A model generated the notes under the pieces. That model did not search any database. It worked only from the letters and a program-made list of their open reading frames with translations, and was not told the DNA's origin. Below are positions 9,901 to 17,514 of a DNA stretch of 64,000 nucleotides, piece by piece; positions within the stretch are counted from its first letter, which is position 1, and every line of letters begins with the position of its first letter. The translations under genes were made by a program, and so were the position numbers. Origin of the DNA: Jejuia sp049889775 (lineage in GTDB: Bacteria; Bacteroidota; Bacteroidia; Flavobacteriales; Flavobacteriaceae); NCBI GenBank assembly GCA_049889775.1, contig JBMHCT010000035.1, forward strand, positions 186,001 to 250,000, read 5' to 3'.

Positions 9901-12900
9901 CAACACTGTGGCCGCAATAAAGTGTTGGTTTTATTCCCCAACTCATCCATAGATTAGATAGAGCATACTCAATCACAAATAATGCGGGTTGCGTATATTT
10001 CGTGTTTTTTAAATTGGAAATAGATATATCATTTTCAGTATCCGGAAAAATAATAGTTCGAATATCAAATTTGAATTCGTCTATTATAACGGAAGCACAT
10101 AAATCAACAGCCTCACGAAAAACAATCTCATTTTCATACAGTGCTTTCCCCATATTTATGTATTGGGCACCTTGACCCGGAAACATAAAAACTATTTCGT
10201 TGGGTATAGATTTAATTTCTATGTAATTTGAATTACTAGTATTCTCTTCTAATTTGCTTAACACTTCTTTATTAGAGCTCGCTACAATAAATCGTCTGTG
10301 TTTAAAATTTTCTCTAGTCTTAGACAAAGAATAAGCAAAGTCTGCTAAATTGGTAGTTGTATTGTTTTCTAAATACTCACTTATTGCATCACTATAGCCT
10401 TCTACACTTTCTTTACTTTTAGCTGACCAAGGTATAATTTGTAACCGCCTGCTGCCGCTGTCAGAATTATTTTTATGAGCATTATATTCTTCAAGAATAA
10501 CGTGCACATTGGTTCCACCTACACCGAAAGAACTTACCCCAGCAATTCTACTATTAGCTTTAGTTAACTTCCAATCTGTTAGCTTACTATTTACGTAAAA
10601 CGGACTATTATCGAAATCTATTGATGGGTTTGGTTTTTGAAATCCTAGAGATGCTGGGATTTGTTTATTATAAAGGGCTAATACTGTTTTTATTACTCCA
10701 GCAACACCAGCAGCAGCCGTTAAATGCCCTATATTACTCTTGATAGAGCCAATAGCACAAAATTTATTTTCTTCTTGTTTCCCAAAAGCACTTTTTAATC
10801 CCTCAATTTCTATGGGATCGCCTAGAGGAGTAGCCGTTCCATGAGCCTCAATGTAAGTAATCTCTTCGGGAGTTACACTAGCATCATATAAAGCTCTTGA
10901 TATGACATCTGCCTGTCCTTGAACGCTTGGTGCAGTAAAACTTCCTTTTTCTCCTCCGTCATTATTAATACCAATTCCTTTTATAGTTCCATAAATTATA
11001 TCCCCATCCTTTTTCGCAAGTTCTAATGGTTTTAATAAGACAACCCCAGCACCATCGCTAAATACAGTGCCATTACCATCTGCATCAAAGGTTTTACAGT
11101 GCCCATCTGGACTAAGTATTGCTCCTTCTTGATAAAGATGCCCACTATGCATTGGTGCCGTGACACTAGAACCACCAGCCAAAGCTACGTCGCAATGTCC
11201 GTTTCTTAAAGCATCCACGGCCTTGGCTATAGCTAGCAAAGATGTTGAGCAGGCTGATTGAACACTTACCGCTGGACCTGTGAGGTTTAGATGATATGCT
11301 GTTCGCGTGGCTATATAATCTTTCTCATTAAGCGTACTCGCTTGAAGCTGCCCAATTTGATTCATTACATCATGGTTGGGCAAAACATTATTTGTATAGT
11401 ATGTATTTGTTCCTGTTCCAGCATAAACACCAATAGATCCGTTAAAAACTTTAGGTAAGTAGCCCGAGGCCTCTAACACTTCCCAGGCTATTTCTAAAAA
11501 CAATCTTTGTTGTGGATCCATTGCTTCAGCTACTTTTGGGCTTAAACCAAAAAACTTTGCATCAAATGTTTTAGCAGTCGGTACAATTCCCCGTGCCTTC
11601 ACATACAACGGATCATTTCTTAAAGATTCATGTATTGTTTTATCTAGCTCCTCGTCCGAAAAAAAAGATATAGTTTCTTTGCCATGTTTTAAATTATACC
11701 ATAATTCTTCTATAGTTTCGGCCCCTGGAAACCTACCTGACATACCTATTATAGCTATATCTTTTGAGGTATTTTTATTTAAGCTTGTTGTTTTAGTTTC
11801 ATCTACTTTTGGCTTACTCTTATTAGTTGCATAAAAATCAGACAAACGCCTTATTGTGGGTAATTGATAAATTTTGGTAGCCGAAAAGTCTTTTATTAAC
11901 TTCAAGGATATTGCTGATGCCACTTTTTGGACTATTATAGAAGAGCCACCCATCTCAAAAAAGTTATCATCAATACCTATTTGAGGAATTTTTAAGTATT
12001 CACTCCATATTTTTGAAATGTCTTTTTCCTTTTCAGTTCTTGGTCTGCTGTAAGGTAAAGCGTTTTCTGGTCTTGCGTAAAAAGGTTTAGGTAATTTAGT
12101 TTTATCTACCTTTCCGTTTGAAGTTAGTGAAAATTCGTCGACCCATATAAAAATAGCAGGAATCATATATTCCGGTAAAAATTGTTCCATTGCTTTTCGC
12201 AATGTTTCGCTGTTTTTACTTTCTCCACTTGGCTTTAAATACGCTACCAATCTATTTTCATGTTTAGATAGCTTATCTACACACACCACTGCCTTTGTTA
12301 CGCTGTGTATTTTATCCATTACCTTTTCAATTTCACCAAGCTCTATTCGGTATCCACGTACCTTCACCTGGTCGTCTATCCTACCAAGACACAGCACATC
12401 TCCATTAGGAAGCTCTTTCCCTAAATCCCCAGAAAAATATATTTGATGTTGAGAGGTGTTATTAAAAATATCTGTTTTAAATTTATCTGCGGTAAGTTCT
12501 TCTCTATTTAAATAACCCAAAGAAACACCAGCACCACCAATAACTATTTCTCCCACTTCTCCTCGAGCTACTGGCTGTTTATTCTTATCTAAAATATAGG
12601 CATATGTATTATCTATCGGTTTTCCTATTGTAATAGATTCATCGTTTTTTAAAATTCGCGCTAAAAAAGCACAAACCGTTGTTTCTGTTGGCCCATAAAT
12701 ATTCCAAAGCTCATCACATTTATCCAACAGTTTATTTGATAACTTTTTAGGAACAGCCTCTCCACCTATCAAGGCTTTTAAAGCCAAAGGTTTTTTCCAA
12801 TAGGTATCAATTAATATTTGCCAAATACCTGGAGTACCCCACATTATTGTTATTCCTTTATTTTCTAAAAGACTTAACAGTTGCTTACCATCTCTCCTTA

Positions 12901-13600
12901 TTTCTTCATTAACAAAAACGATTGATGCGCCGTGGATTAAGGGCAAAAATGTCTCCATTACCATAGCATCAAAAGCTATGGTAGTTACAGCAGCGACTTT
13001 ATCCTTTCTAGATATTCCAGGTTTTTTACCCAAAGAATACACTAGATTAACAACATTACTATGTGAAACTTGAACCCCTTTAGGTCTACCCGTAGATCCA
13101 GATGTGTAAATAACGTAAGCGACTGCGGTTTTTTTAACTTTACAGTCTAAGGGATAAACTACTTTATCCTCATATTGTTTAGAAATCTCATTTGTTAAAA
13201 TTGTTTTAAGTTTTGAAGAAGAAAAAGAGAACGCTAGACTACTTATAAAATAATGGCAGTTTGCATCATCAAGTATAGTTTTAATGCGCATTTTAGGCCA
13301 ACTTGTATCAATAGGTATGAAAGCGGCTCCACATTGCAGTACAGCAAACATTGTAATAATTAAATTAGGGCACCTTTCTAAACAAATAGCTACCACCTGT
13401 CCCTCCTCTAACCCAGCGCTTCTCAAATAATGTGCTGCATAATTAATACGATTTTGTAATTCCCCATAAGTGATCTCTACATTATCATTAACCAATGCAA
13501 TATCACTTGGGTGTTTTATAGATTGCTGTAATAATAAATTGTGTAAGGTTCGATTTGGAACCTCGCTCTCGCCTCCTGAGATGGTAAATGTAGGTGACAT
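6923..13600 (-). CDS. Hybrid NRPS-PKS: A-PCP-KS-AT-ACP-aminotransferase
   Basis: 2225 aa. Domains in order: adenylation (about 20-510; YTSGSTGRPKG near 165, IYGPTETT, A10 NGKVDK); PCP (GGSS, carrier Ser 554); ketosynthase (about 611-1040; SACSTS with C784, EAHGT, SNIGH); acyltransferase (about 1135-1430; GHSVG with S1232, and HAFH near 1327, the malonyl-CoA signature); ACP (LGLDSL, S1562); a Gln-rich linker (about 1640-1690); and a class III PLP aminotransferase (about 1775-2165; FDEIITGFR, TYGKVIGGG with PLP Lys 2005). The tail contains DGNPAWY, typical of the linker after PKS aminotransferases. The adenylation pocket reads D-A-M-W-L-G-I-V-C-K by eye, close to Val and Leu codes; the retained Asp argues for an alpha-amino acid. 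There is no KR, DH or ER. It is the first gene of the island operon. Confidence 0.95.
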   Translation of the reverse strand: MSPTFTISGGESEVPNRTLHNLLLQQSIKHPSDIALVNDNVEITYGELQNRINYAAHYLRSAGLEEGQVVAICLERCPNLIITMFAVLQCGAAFIPIDTSWPKMRIKTILDDANCHYFISSLAFSFSSSKLKTILTNEISKQYEDKVVYPLDCKVKKTAVAYVIYTSGSTGRPKGVQVSHSNVVNLVYSLGKKPGISRKDKVAAVTTIAFDAMVMETFLPLIHGASIVFVNEEIRRDGKQLLSLLENKGITIMWGTPGIWQILIDTYWKKPLALKALIGGEAVPKKLSNKLLDKCDELWNIYGPTETTVCAFLARILKNDESITIGKPIDNTYAYILDKNKQPVARGEVGEIVIGGAGVSLGYLNREELTADKFKTDIFNNTSQHQIYFSGDLGKELPNGDVLCLGRIDDQVKVRGYRIELGEIEKVMDKIHSVTKAVVCVDKLSKHENRLVAYLKPSGESKNSETLRKAMEQFLPEYMIPAIFIWVDEFSLTSNGKVDKTKLPKPFYARPENALPYSRPRTEKEKDISKIWSEYLKIPQIGIDDNFFEMGGSSIIVQKVASAISLKLIKDFSATKIYQLPTIRRLSDFYATNKSKPKVDETKTTSLNKNTSKDIAIIGMSGRFPGAETIEELWYNLKHGKETISFFSDEELDKTIHESLRNDPLYVKARGIVPTAKTFDAKFFGLSPKVAEAMDPQQRLFLEIAWEVLEASGYLPKVFNGSIGVYAGTGTNTYYTNNVLPNHDVMNQIGQLQASTLNEKDYIATRTAYHLNLTGPAVSVQSACSTSLLAIAKAVDALRNGHCDVALAGGSSVTAPMHSGHLYQEGAILSPDGHCKTFDADGNGTVFSDGAGVVLLKPLELAKKDGDIIYGTIKGIGINNDGGEKGSFTAPSVQGQADVISRALYDASVTPEEITYIEAHGTATPLGDPIEIEGLKSAFGKQEENKFCAIGSIKSNIGHLTAAAGVAGVIKTVLALYNKQIPASLGFQKPNPSIDFDNSPFYVNSKLTDWKLTKANSRIAGVSSFGVGGTNVHVILEEYNAHKNNSDSGSRRLQIIPWSAKSKESVEGYSDAISEYLENNTTTNLADFAYSLSKTRENFKHRRFIVASSNKEVLSKLEENTSNSNYIEIKSIPNEIVFMFPGQGAQYINMGKALYENEIVFREAVDLCASVIIDEFKFDIRTIIFPDTENDISISNLKNTKYTQPALFVIEYALSNLWMSWGIKPTLYCGHSVGEFVAAHLAGIFSLKDALYLITKRGSLVNDLPGGSMLSVRLSETDLTPILPKELSLAAVNSDTLCVVSGEDEIINNFSNVLKGRHVAHKLLQTSHAFHSDMMTPVIEEFKRIVESVVLNTPNIPIISTVTGKKLTDKEATSSKYWSNHLRDAVRFSSAMDTIFQLEDVILLEVGPGKVLTTLAKQKKISRGKSVLSSLPIPKSNEDDYNSLLHTLGQLWANGLNPDWKSFYQKQSRKLLRLPSYVFDKKPCWLAPVTSKLKEDKKGNTQNISSQTENHFETINVLETNTTQMRKELLLQKISEIILNSSGIQLEETDYSYSFIELGLDSLILTQIALTCKKEFNQPITFRKLNEDYNSPELLAGFLDETLPKDAFQPVAPEVKSTLSPNLNTPQMGGHAVNTVSQPLQNSNAALGLIAQQLQLLGQQMQLLQGEVVQQNVSVPTPVSETRNDTPASNIPPTISNTELTDEEKIEYKKPFGASPRIEKQTSKEVDGKQLEFLSRLTDTYNRKTIKSKNYAQEHRAHMSDPRVVSGFKPLTKELVYPLVIEKSSGNKLWDLDGNQYLDALNGFGSCIFGHQPDFVKEAVHKQVELGYEVGPQHPLAGEVCKLLCELTNHDRSALCNTGSEAVLGAMRIARTVTGRNLVVAFSRSYHGINDEGLVRGSKILKSFPAAAGITQESVQNMLILDYGSEESLQIIREKAHDIAAILVEPVQSRRPEFQPKEFIQELRSFCTENNSVLIFDEIITGFRIHQGGVQAFFGIKADLATYGKVIGGGLPIGAIAGKKEFMDALDGGFWQYGDDSFPEVGVTYFAGTFVRHPLALASCKASLSYLKEKGNAFQEELNRITEKFVFDLRVAFKNRKLPIDINYFGSLWRLSFTEEIPYSELLFVVLREKGIHIWDGFPCFMTEAFTKDDISLLKDMILKSCDEVVDAGILSGALSRDLSLEIKKTEQLNTPPLSGAKIGVDEDGNPAWYIEDVSGDGKLVKIEM

Positions 13601-13689
13601 TGTATTAATAGCTATTGTTAAATTATTAAATAAAAGTCAATTTAAATTGCTTTAATTTAAATTAAATACTACTATACTTTTTTGGTTGA

Positions 13690-13714
13690 AAAGAATTCAT
13701 GACATGAATTCTTT
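13690..13714. promoter_or_regulatory. 25-bp palindrome, candidate operator of the NRPS operon
   Basis: A perfect 12-bp inverted repeat (left arm AAAGAATTCATG) flanks a single central base. It lies 90 bp upstream of the hybrid synthase start, within the divergent region. No T-run follows, so a terminator is unlikely; binding by a dimeric repressor or activator is the natural reading. No regulator gene is present in the island. The symmetry is seen directly; the role is inferred. Confidence 0.5.
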
Positions 13715-13807
13715 AAGTAAGGGGAGTCCAATGGAAATGCGAAGTTATTACTTATTTTACAGAAATAAAAAAAACCTAATTAAATACATTTATATTCGTT
13801 AAATAAC

Positions 13808-13821
13808 ACTTCAATTGAAGT
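13808..13821. promoter_or_regulatory. 14-bp palindrome in the divergent promoter region
   Basis: ACTTCAATTGAAGT is a perfect palindrome without spacer, between the 25-bp palindrome and the methyltransferase gene. A second operator is possible. In such AT-rich DNA a 14-bp palindrome can also occur by chance. Confidence 0.3.
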
Positions 13822-14079
13822 TTTCTAATGTCTATGGAAATCAAAATTTTAGCATATAATTAGGATTGCTTAGAAATATATAAATATAAATTCAACATCT
13901 TTTTTTACAAGTTTTCAATTTAAAAATGGCTAAGAAAATTGTTAAATTTCAAGTTATTCTTGACTTTATAACTTGTGTAAAAGGAAAATACTTTTATTAA
14001 AATAAATACCTAAGTGAAAAAAACTGCTGAAAAATAATTATAATTACTCAATATATATATTTGGGTAAGTACCTAAAAA

Positions 14080-14907
14080 ATGAAAAATTTTATAAAATTA
14101 ACGTTGGGGTCTTTCTTTATTAAAGTTTTGCCCAATAGAGCGAATAGAATTGCTAATACTAGCATGACTATTGACTCAAATAATAACTGGGTTGACAGAC
14201 TAATTAGGAATACATTATTAATAAAAGCCGAAAAAGAAGAAGATTTTGAAAAAATCTCTGAATACCACAAAAACTATTGGAGTAACAAGGGAAACGCGTA
14301 TTTTGAAAGTAATTTTAATCAAAACATTTTAAATAATTTTTTTATTCCTAACTGTAGTTTTTTAATTGATTTTATCAAAAACAAGCTTGAAACAAGTAAA
14401 GAAAAGTACCATACTTTAATTGAAATTGGCACGGGAGACGGATCTGTTTTAGATTACTTGCAGTCAGAACTAATCGAACTGAAAGAATGTATTGGAATAG
14501 ATTTAAGTATTCAGCAAATTGAGAAAAATAGATTAGCATATTCTGCAAACGCAAAATTAAAATTTGTAGCTGCGGATGGTTTTGAATGGATTGAAAACAA
14601 CACAAATTCCAACCTAATTATCATAACATCTCGTGGCGTTTTAGAGTATTTTACAAAAAATAGGATATTACAATTTTTAGAATCTTTAAGGCAAAAAAAA
14701 GGATCTATAATTTTTATTGCTATCGAACCTACAAACAAAAATCATGATTTGCTCAAAAATAAAGATTCAATAATTCATGGTTCAGAAAGATCATTTTCAC
14801 ATAATTATCTTCATCTATTTAAAGAAAAAAAATATGAGATTTGGCATCATTCGGTTATAGATTACTCAGAACACCTAAACTTTAATATTATTGTTGCACA
14901 TGGATAG
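14080..14907 (+). CDS. Class I SAM-dependent methyltransferase-like protein
   Basis: 275 aa. The Rossmann-fold SAM-binding signature is visible: motif I EIGTGDGSVL at about 115-124, an acidic residue at the end of strand 2 (GIDLS, 139-143), and an Asp in AADGFEW. No fused second domain is seen. The N-terminal about 50 residues are basic and hydrophobic and may contact membrane or substrate. It is divergent from the NRPS operon, shares its control region and sits inside the island boundary, so a tailoring role (N- or O-methylation of the peptide) is the simplest inference; the acceptor cannot be read from sequence. Its 3' end abuts the pseudogene remnant, making this the right edge of the island. 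Base composition is very AT-rich like the rest of the island. Confidence 0.75.
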   Translation: MKNFIKLTLGSFFIKVLPNRANRIANTSMTIDSNNNWVDRLIRNTLLIKAEKEEDFEKISEYHKNYWSNKGNAYFESNFNQNILNNFFIPNCSFLIDFIKNKLETSKEKYHTLIEIGTGDGSVLDYLQSELIELKECIGIDLSIQQIEKNRLAYSANAKLKFVAADGFEWIENNTNSNLIIITSRGVLEYFTKNRILQFLESLRQKKGSIIFIAIEPTNKNHDLLKNKDSIIHGSERSFSHNYLHLFKEKKYEIWHHSVIDYSEHLNFNIIVAHG

Positions 14908-14919
14908 CTCATTCTCTAA

Positions 14920-15066
14920 AATAATTTGTTTTTAAAATCTCAAACCAAATTTAAAAAAGAGAGAACACCAGTAATAAAATTAAACAGATACGAAAAAACC
15001 ATTTGGGATGATGAGGGTGTTTTAAAACCTTCTTTGGAAATGAAAGCTTTTGCGAGTTCGGAATAA
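14920..15066 (+). pseudogene. 3'-terminal remnant of a paralogue of the 490-aa surface protein gene
   Basis: The frame ending with the TAA at 15064-15066 translates to about 48 residues aligning with the C-terminus of the protein encoded at 611-2083. Both contain TPVIKLNRYEKTIWDDEGVL and then PSLEMK. The two loci share a 29-bp identical run within about 115 bp of clear similarity, in the same orientation. A stop (TAA at 14917) lies just upstream and no start codon serves the fragment, so it is dead. The homology fades where the methyltransferase gene ends, which marks the right junction of the island. Synonymous and amino-acid differences show that this is a diverged paralogue, not a fresh duplication. 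Confidence 0.85.
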
Positions 15067-15095
15067 ACAATAAAGATTAGCTAATGGCTATGATT

Positions 15096-16220
15096 TTATT
15101 TGGAGCTTTTGAATCCTAGTTGCTCAAAAAGATTTGAAGATTCCTTTAAATACTTATCACTATTGGTTTCCTTAAACCAAGCTTTACTTACCATTTCATT
15201 ATTATACAATCGTGAATCTTTCCAATCGGAAATACCCGGTATATTAAGGCTTGTCCAATCTTCGTTGATAAAACAAATAGCTCTTATATTTTTATTATTC
15301 ACCATTGAAAAAAAGTTGACAAACCAATTATCCCAAACTTTGGGGTCGTTTTCTTCAATACCGTGAATAGGATTCGCTTCAGACACCATCGTTGGCTTTT
15401 TATGCGCCTTGGCAAAATCTAATACTGCAATACCCTCGGCACTTATGCCCGCTTTAGCATAAGCATGCCCAAATATTGAAATACCTACCCAGTCCACATA
15501 ATCGTCCCCAGGATACCAATCAGATACCACATAATTTTTATAAGGTGTTGAAGCATAAGAGTGCCACACATAAGCAACATTAGTTACACCTTCAGCACGC
15601 ATCATATCCACAATATGCCGATACGCTTTTACATAATCCTTGGGTTCCATATAGTTATGCGGACCATCAAACTCATATCCAATGCGCAAGTAAACAGGTC
15701 GCTCTAAACTCTTAACCCAATCTGCATATCTTTTAATAACATGGTCATAAACACCACCTGATGTATTTTTGGTGATGCTGCCCACCATCCACATAGCGCT
15801 ATGTAATACCGCATTAGGAAATTTATTAACCAACATCTGGTGGTTTTGGCTACTACCCGTTATGTTGGTATGCTTCTTTTTAATGCCATTAAATTCAGTT
15901 ACCGCACAATAGGCAGACCATCCACTAGGATTGGGTTGTTTACGAAAATTCTTGTTATATTCCTTTATGCGCTCCTCGGTTTGTCCCATAATTAAAAGGG
16001 TTTTATTTGCGGGCGGAACATACTTCGTCTTTTCATAGTCGTATACGTAGTTAGAATCTACTTCAGTATTAATTTTAGCGACCATTTGGGTAATGGTTTC
16101 ATTGCAAATTTTAACCTTATCGGTTTGCGCTTGATTAATTGTTACAAAACCCAAAGCTAGTAGTATTGAACAATAGAATGACATTTTTTGTTTACAAGAA
16201 ATTATAGGCATCACAACCAT
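15096..16220 (-). CDS. Secreted glycoside hydrolase, GH26-like (mannanase/xylanase-type)
   Basis: 374 aa with an N-terminal signal peptide. The hydrophobic segment SILLALGFVTIN follows KQK, so translation could also start at the internal Met codons at 16211 or 16184. The fold is a (beta/alpha)8 barrel with GH26-like landmarks: RIGYEFDG, where E183 is the probable acid/base; WYPGDDYVDWVGIS; and PTMVSEANP, where E281 is the probable nucleophile. GH26 enzymes cleave beta-mannans or related beta-glycans. No SusC/D pair or other polysaccharide-utilisation gene is adjacent, so the substrate cannot be inferred from context. It stops 29 bp beyond the pseudogene remnant, convergent with it. Clan-level assignment is good; exact family is less certain. 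Confidence 0.75.
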   Translation of the reverse strand: MVVMPIISCKQKMSFYCSILLALGFVTINQAQTDKVKICNETITQMVAKINTEVDSNYVYDYEKTKYVPPANKTLLIMGQTEERIKEYNKNFRKQPNPSGWSAYCAVTEFNGIKKKHTNITGSSQNHQMLVNKFPNAVLHSAMWMVGSITKNTSGGVYDHVIKRYADWVKSLERPVYLRIGYEFDGPHNYMEPKDYVKAYRHIVDMMRAEGVTNVAYVWHSYASTPYKNYVVSDWYPGDDYVDWVGISIFGHAYAKAGISAEGIAVLDFAKAHKKPTMVSEANPIHGIEENDPKVWDNWFVNFFSMVNNKNIRAICFINEDWTSLNIPGISDWKDSRLYNNEMVSKAWFKETNSDKYLKESSNLFEQLGFKSSK

Positions 16221-16513
16221 CTATATTAGTTTCATAAGTTACGATTTATGGGGTAATAAAGCTAAAGGGACGTTTTTAGTATTTAACCTCAAAGTTGACA
16301 TTAAATCGAAACACATAAAAACAACCTAAATAATTCCGATGTTAAGAAATACTTCTTACATAAAACGATAAATAATTAGAGTTTAAGGTCGTAAAAACAC
16401 ACCCAACTATAACAAGTAATTATATAAATCATAAAAAATATTAATACAAATTTAAGTTTTCATAAATGTCAAATTCGTAATTTTATGCAATAAAAATGAT
16501 AATTGTTAAAAAA

Positions 16514-16906
16514 ATGAAAAAACTTATTCAAATATTCGTAATTTCTTTGCTGTTTTTAGGGTCTATCACCTTAGTTGCACAAAATAACCCTGATTCCAAA
16601 AAACAAAATATGAGTATGAGTATTTTAGAAGAAATGCCATCCTTAGATTTTTTTGGCGAACGTACGTTTAGCAGTGAAAATTCAGCATTTGCAAAAGCAA
16701 TAGAAAAAAATATAACATTAAATAATGATGGTTTTCGCTTAGCAATTTTAAACGAAATGCCTTCTTTAGATTTCTTTAATGAGGCTAAATACCATATTAT
16801 TGAAAAAGAAAAGAGAAATTTTACAACATCAAAAGATATTGGATTAGTCAACAACGCTGCTTATTATAAGCAACTCTTTATGGAAATGCCCTCACTGGAT
16901 TTTTAA
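16514..16906 (+). CDS. Small secreted protein with three EMPSLDF repeats, unknown function
   Basis: 130 aa from the Met codon at 16514, chosen because it begins a standard signal peptide (MKKLIQIF, hydrophobic core, VAQ); an in-frame ATG at 16496 would add six residues. The mature part is about 107 aa and consists of three units of about 41-43 residues, each ending in EMPSLDF. Counting from 16514 these are at about 40-47 (EMPSLDFF), 81-88 (EMPSLDFF) and 124-130 (EMPSLDF, exactly at the C-terminus). The codons for the motif differ in each copy (for example CCATCC, CCTTCT and CCCTCA for Pro-Ser), so the peptide sequence itself has been conserved. I recognise no family. It is flanked by a bidirectional terminator and has no obvious operon partner. 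Confidence 0.7.
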   Translation: MKKLIQIFVISLLFLGSITLVAQNNPDSKKQNMSMSILEEMPSLDFFGERTFSSENSAFAKAIEKNITLNNDGFRLAILNEMPSLDFFNEAKYHIIEKEKRNFTTSKDIGLVNNAAYYKQLFMEMPSLDF

Positions 16907-16933
16907 TCGGCAATCCAGATCATTTTCTGAAGA

Positions 16934-16982
16934 AAAAAAGCTAAATCTTACAATCTTTAATAAGTTGAGATTTAGCTTTTTT
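16934..16982. terminator. Rho-independent terminator, bidirectional
   Basis: A 15-bp inverted repeat (AGCTAAATCT with A-run at left, AGATTTAGCT with T-run at right) encloses a 19-nt loop. It follows the EMPSLDF-repeat gene by 28 bp, and the A/T runs allow it to work in both directions. Confidence 0.8.
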
Positions 16983-17018
16983 ATGCACCATTCATTACCT
17001 CTCGATTTAAACCATAAA

Positions 17019-17046
17019 AAAACCTTAAGCACATACTTAAGGTTTT
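17019..17046 (-). terminator. Rho-independent terminator of the ferredoxin gene
   Basis: An 11-bp perfect stem (AAAACCTTAAG / CTTAAGGTTTT) with a 6-nt loop, followed on the minus strand by further T residues, 32 bp after the ferredoxin stop. Confidence 0.8.
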
Positions 17047-17077
17047 CAAACTTTAAATATTATTTACATTTTATATT

Positions 17078-17431
17078 TTATCCATCTGGATGCATAAAAC
17101 GTTGTTTAGCCAATAACTCTTCCACCGTCTCCACGTTGTCTTCATCAGGCACACAGCAATCTACTGGACATACCGCAGCACATTGCGGTTCATCATGAAA
17201 TCCTTGACATTCTGTGCACTTATCTGGTACAATGTAGTATAGCTCATCACTAACCGGTTCTTGAGCTTCATCAGCGTCAACTTCTCTTCCATCCGTTAAT
17301 ACTACTGTACCTTCTAAACTGGTACCATCTTTATAGCGCCAATCGTCGGCACCTTCGTATATTGCAGTATTTGGGCACTCTGGCTCACAAGCACCGCAGT
17401 TTATACATTCGTCTGTTATTATAATTGCCAT
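17078..17431 (-). CDS. 2[4Fe-4S] ferredoxin
   Basis: 117 aa, soluble and acidic. The N-terminal cluster motif is C9-x2-C12-x2-C15-x3-C19 (CINCGACEPEC). A second motif runs C72, C75, C84 and C88 (CTECQGFHDEPQC, then CPVDCC). The eight-residue insertion between Cys75 and Cys84 is the form seen in the YfhL/Alvin-type ferredoxins. It carries low-potential electrons in the cytoplasm; the partner enzyme is not known. It is divergent from the acyl-CoA reductase gene, with a clear promoter in the 83-bp gap and its own terminator, so it is transcribed alone. Confident assignment. Confidence 0.93.
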   Translation of the reverse strand: MAIIITDECINCGACEPECPNTAIYEGADDWRYKDGTSLEGTVVLTDGREVDADEAQEPVSDELYYIVPDKCTECQGFHDEPQCAAVCPVDCCVPDEDNVETVEELLAKQRFMHPDG

Positions 17432-17476
17432 AGCGTTTTTTTCTTTCTAAATTTGCATCTGATTTTTTCAGAAATA

Positions 17477-17507
17477 CAAAAATAAAGCCAAAACACATTA
17501 TAAACAA
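17477..17507 (-). promoter_or_regulatory. Bacteroidota-type promoter of the ferredoxin gene
   Basis: On the minus strand, TTG (17507-17505) is followed after 20 bp by TATTTTTG (17484-17477), matching the TTG / TAnnTTTG consensus. The -7 box lies 45 bp from the ferredoxin ATG. Confidence 0.6.
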
Positions 17508-17514
17508 ATAAAGG

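Larger units (their letters stand above)
13601..14079. other. Very AT-rich divergent promoter region of the biosynthetic island
   Basis: This 479-bp stretch separates the NRPS operon (leftward) from the methyltransferase (rightward) and holds no gene that I can see. It contains two perfect palindromes, at 13690-13714 and 13808-13821. A TATATTTG at 14056-14063, 16 bp before the methyltransferase ATG, matches the Bacteroidota -7 box TAnnTTTG, but I see no matching TTG at the proper distance. No clear promoter could be assigned to the leftward operon. Confidence 0.5.

Noticed and set aside
6923..13600. First adenylation domain as a fatty-acyl ligase (mycosubtilin-type loader)
   Set aside because: The Asp that binds the alpha-amine is retained, and the pocket resembles Val/Leu codes.
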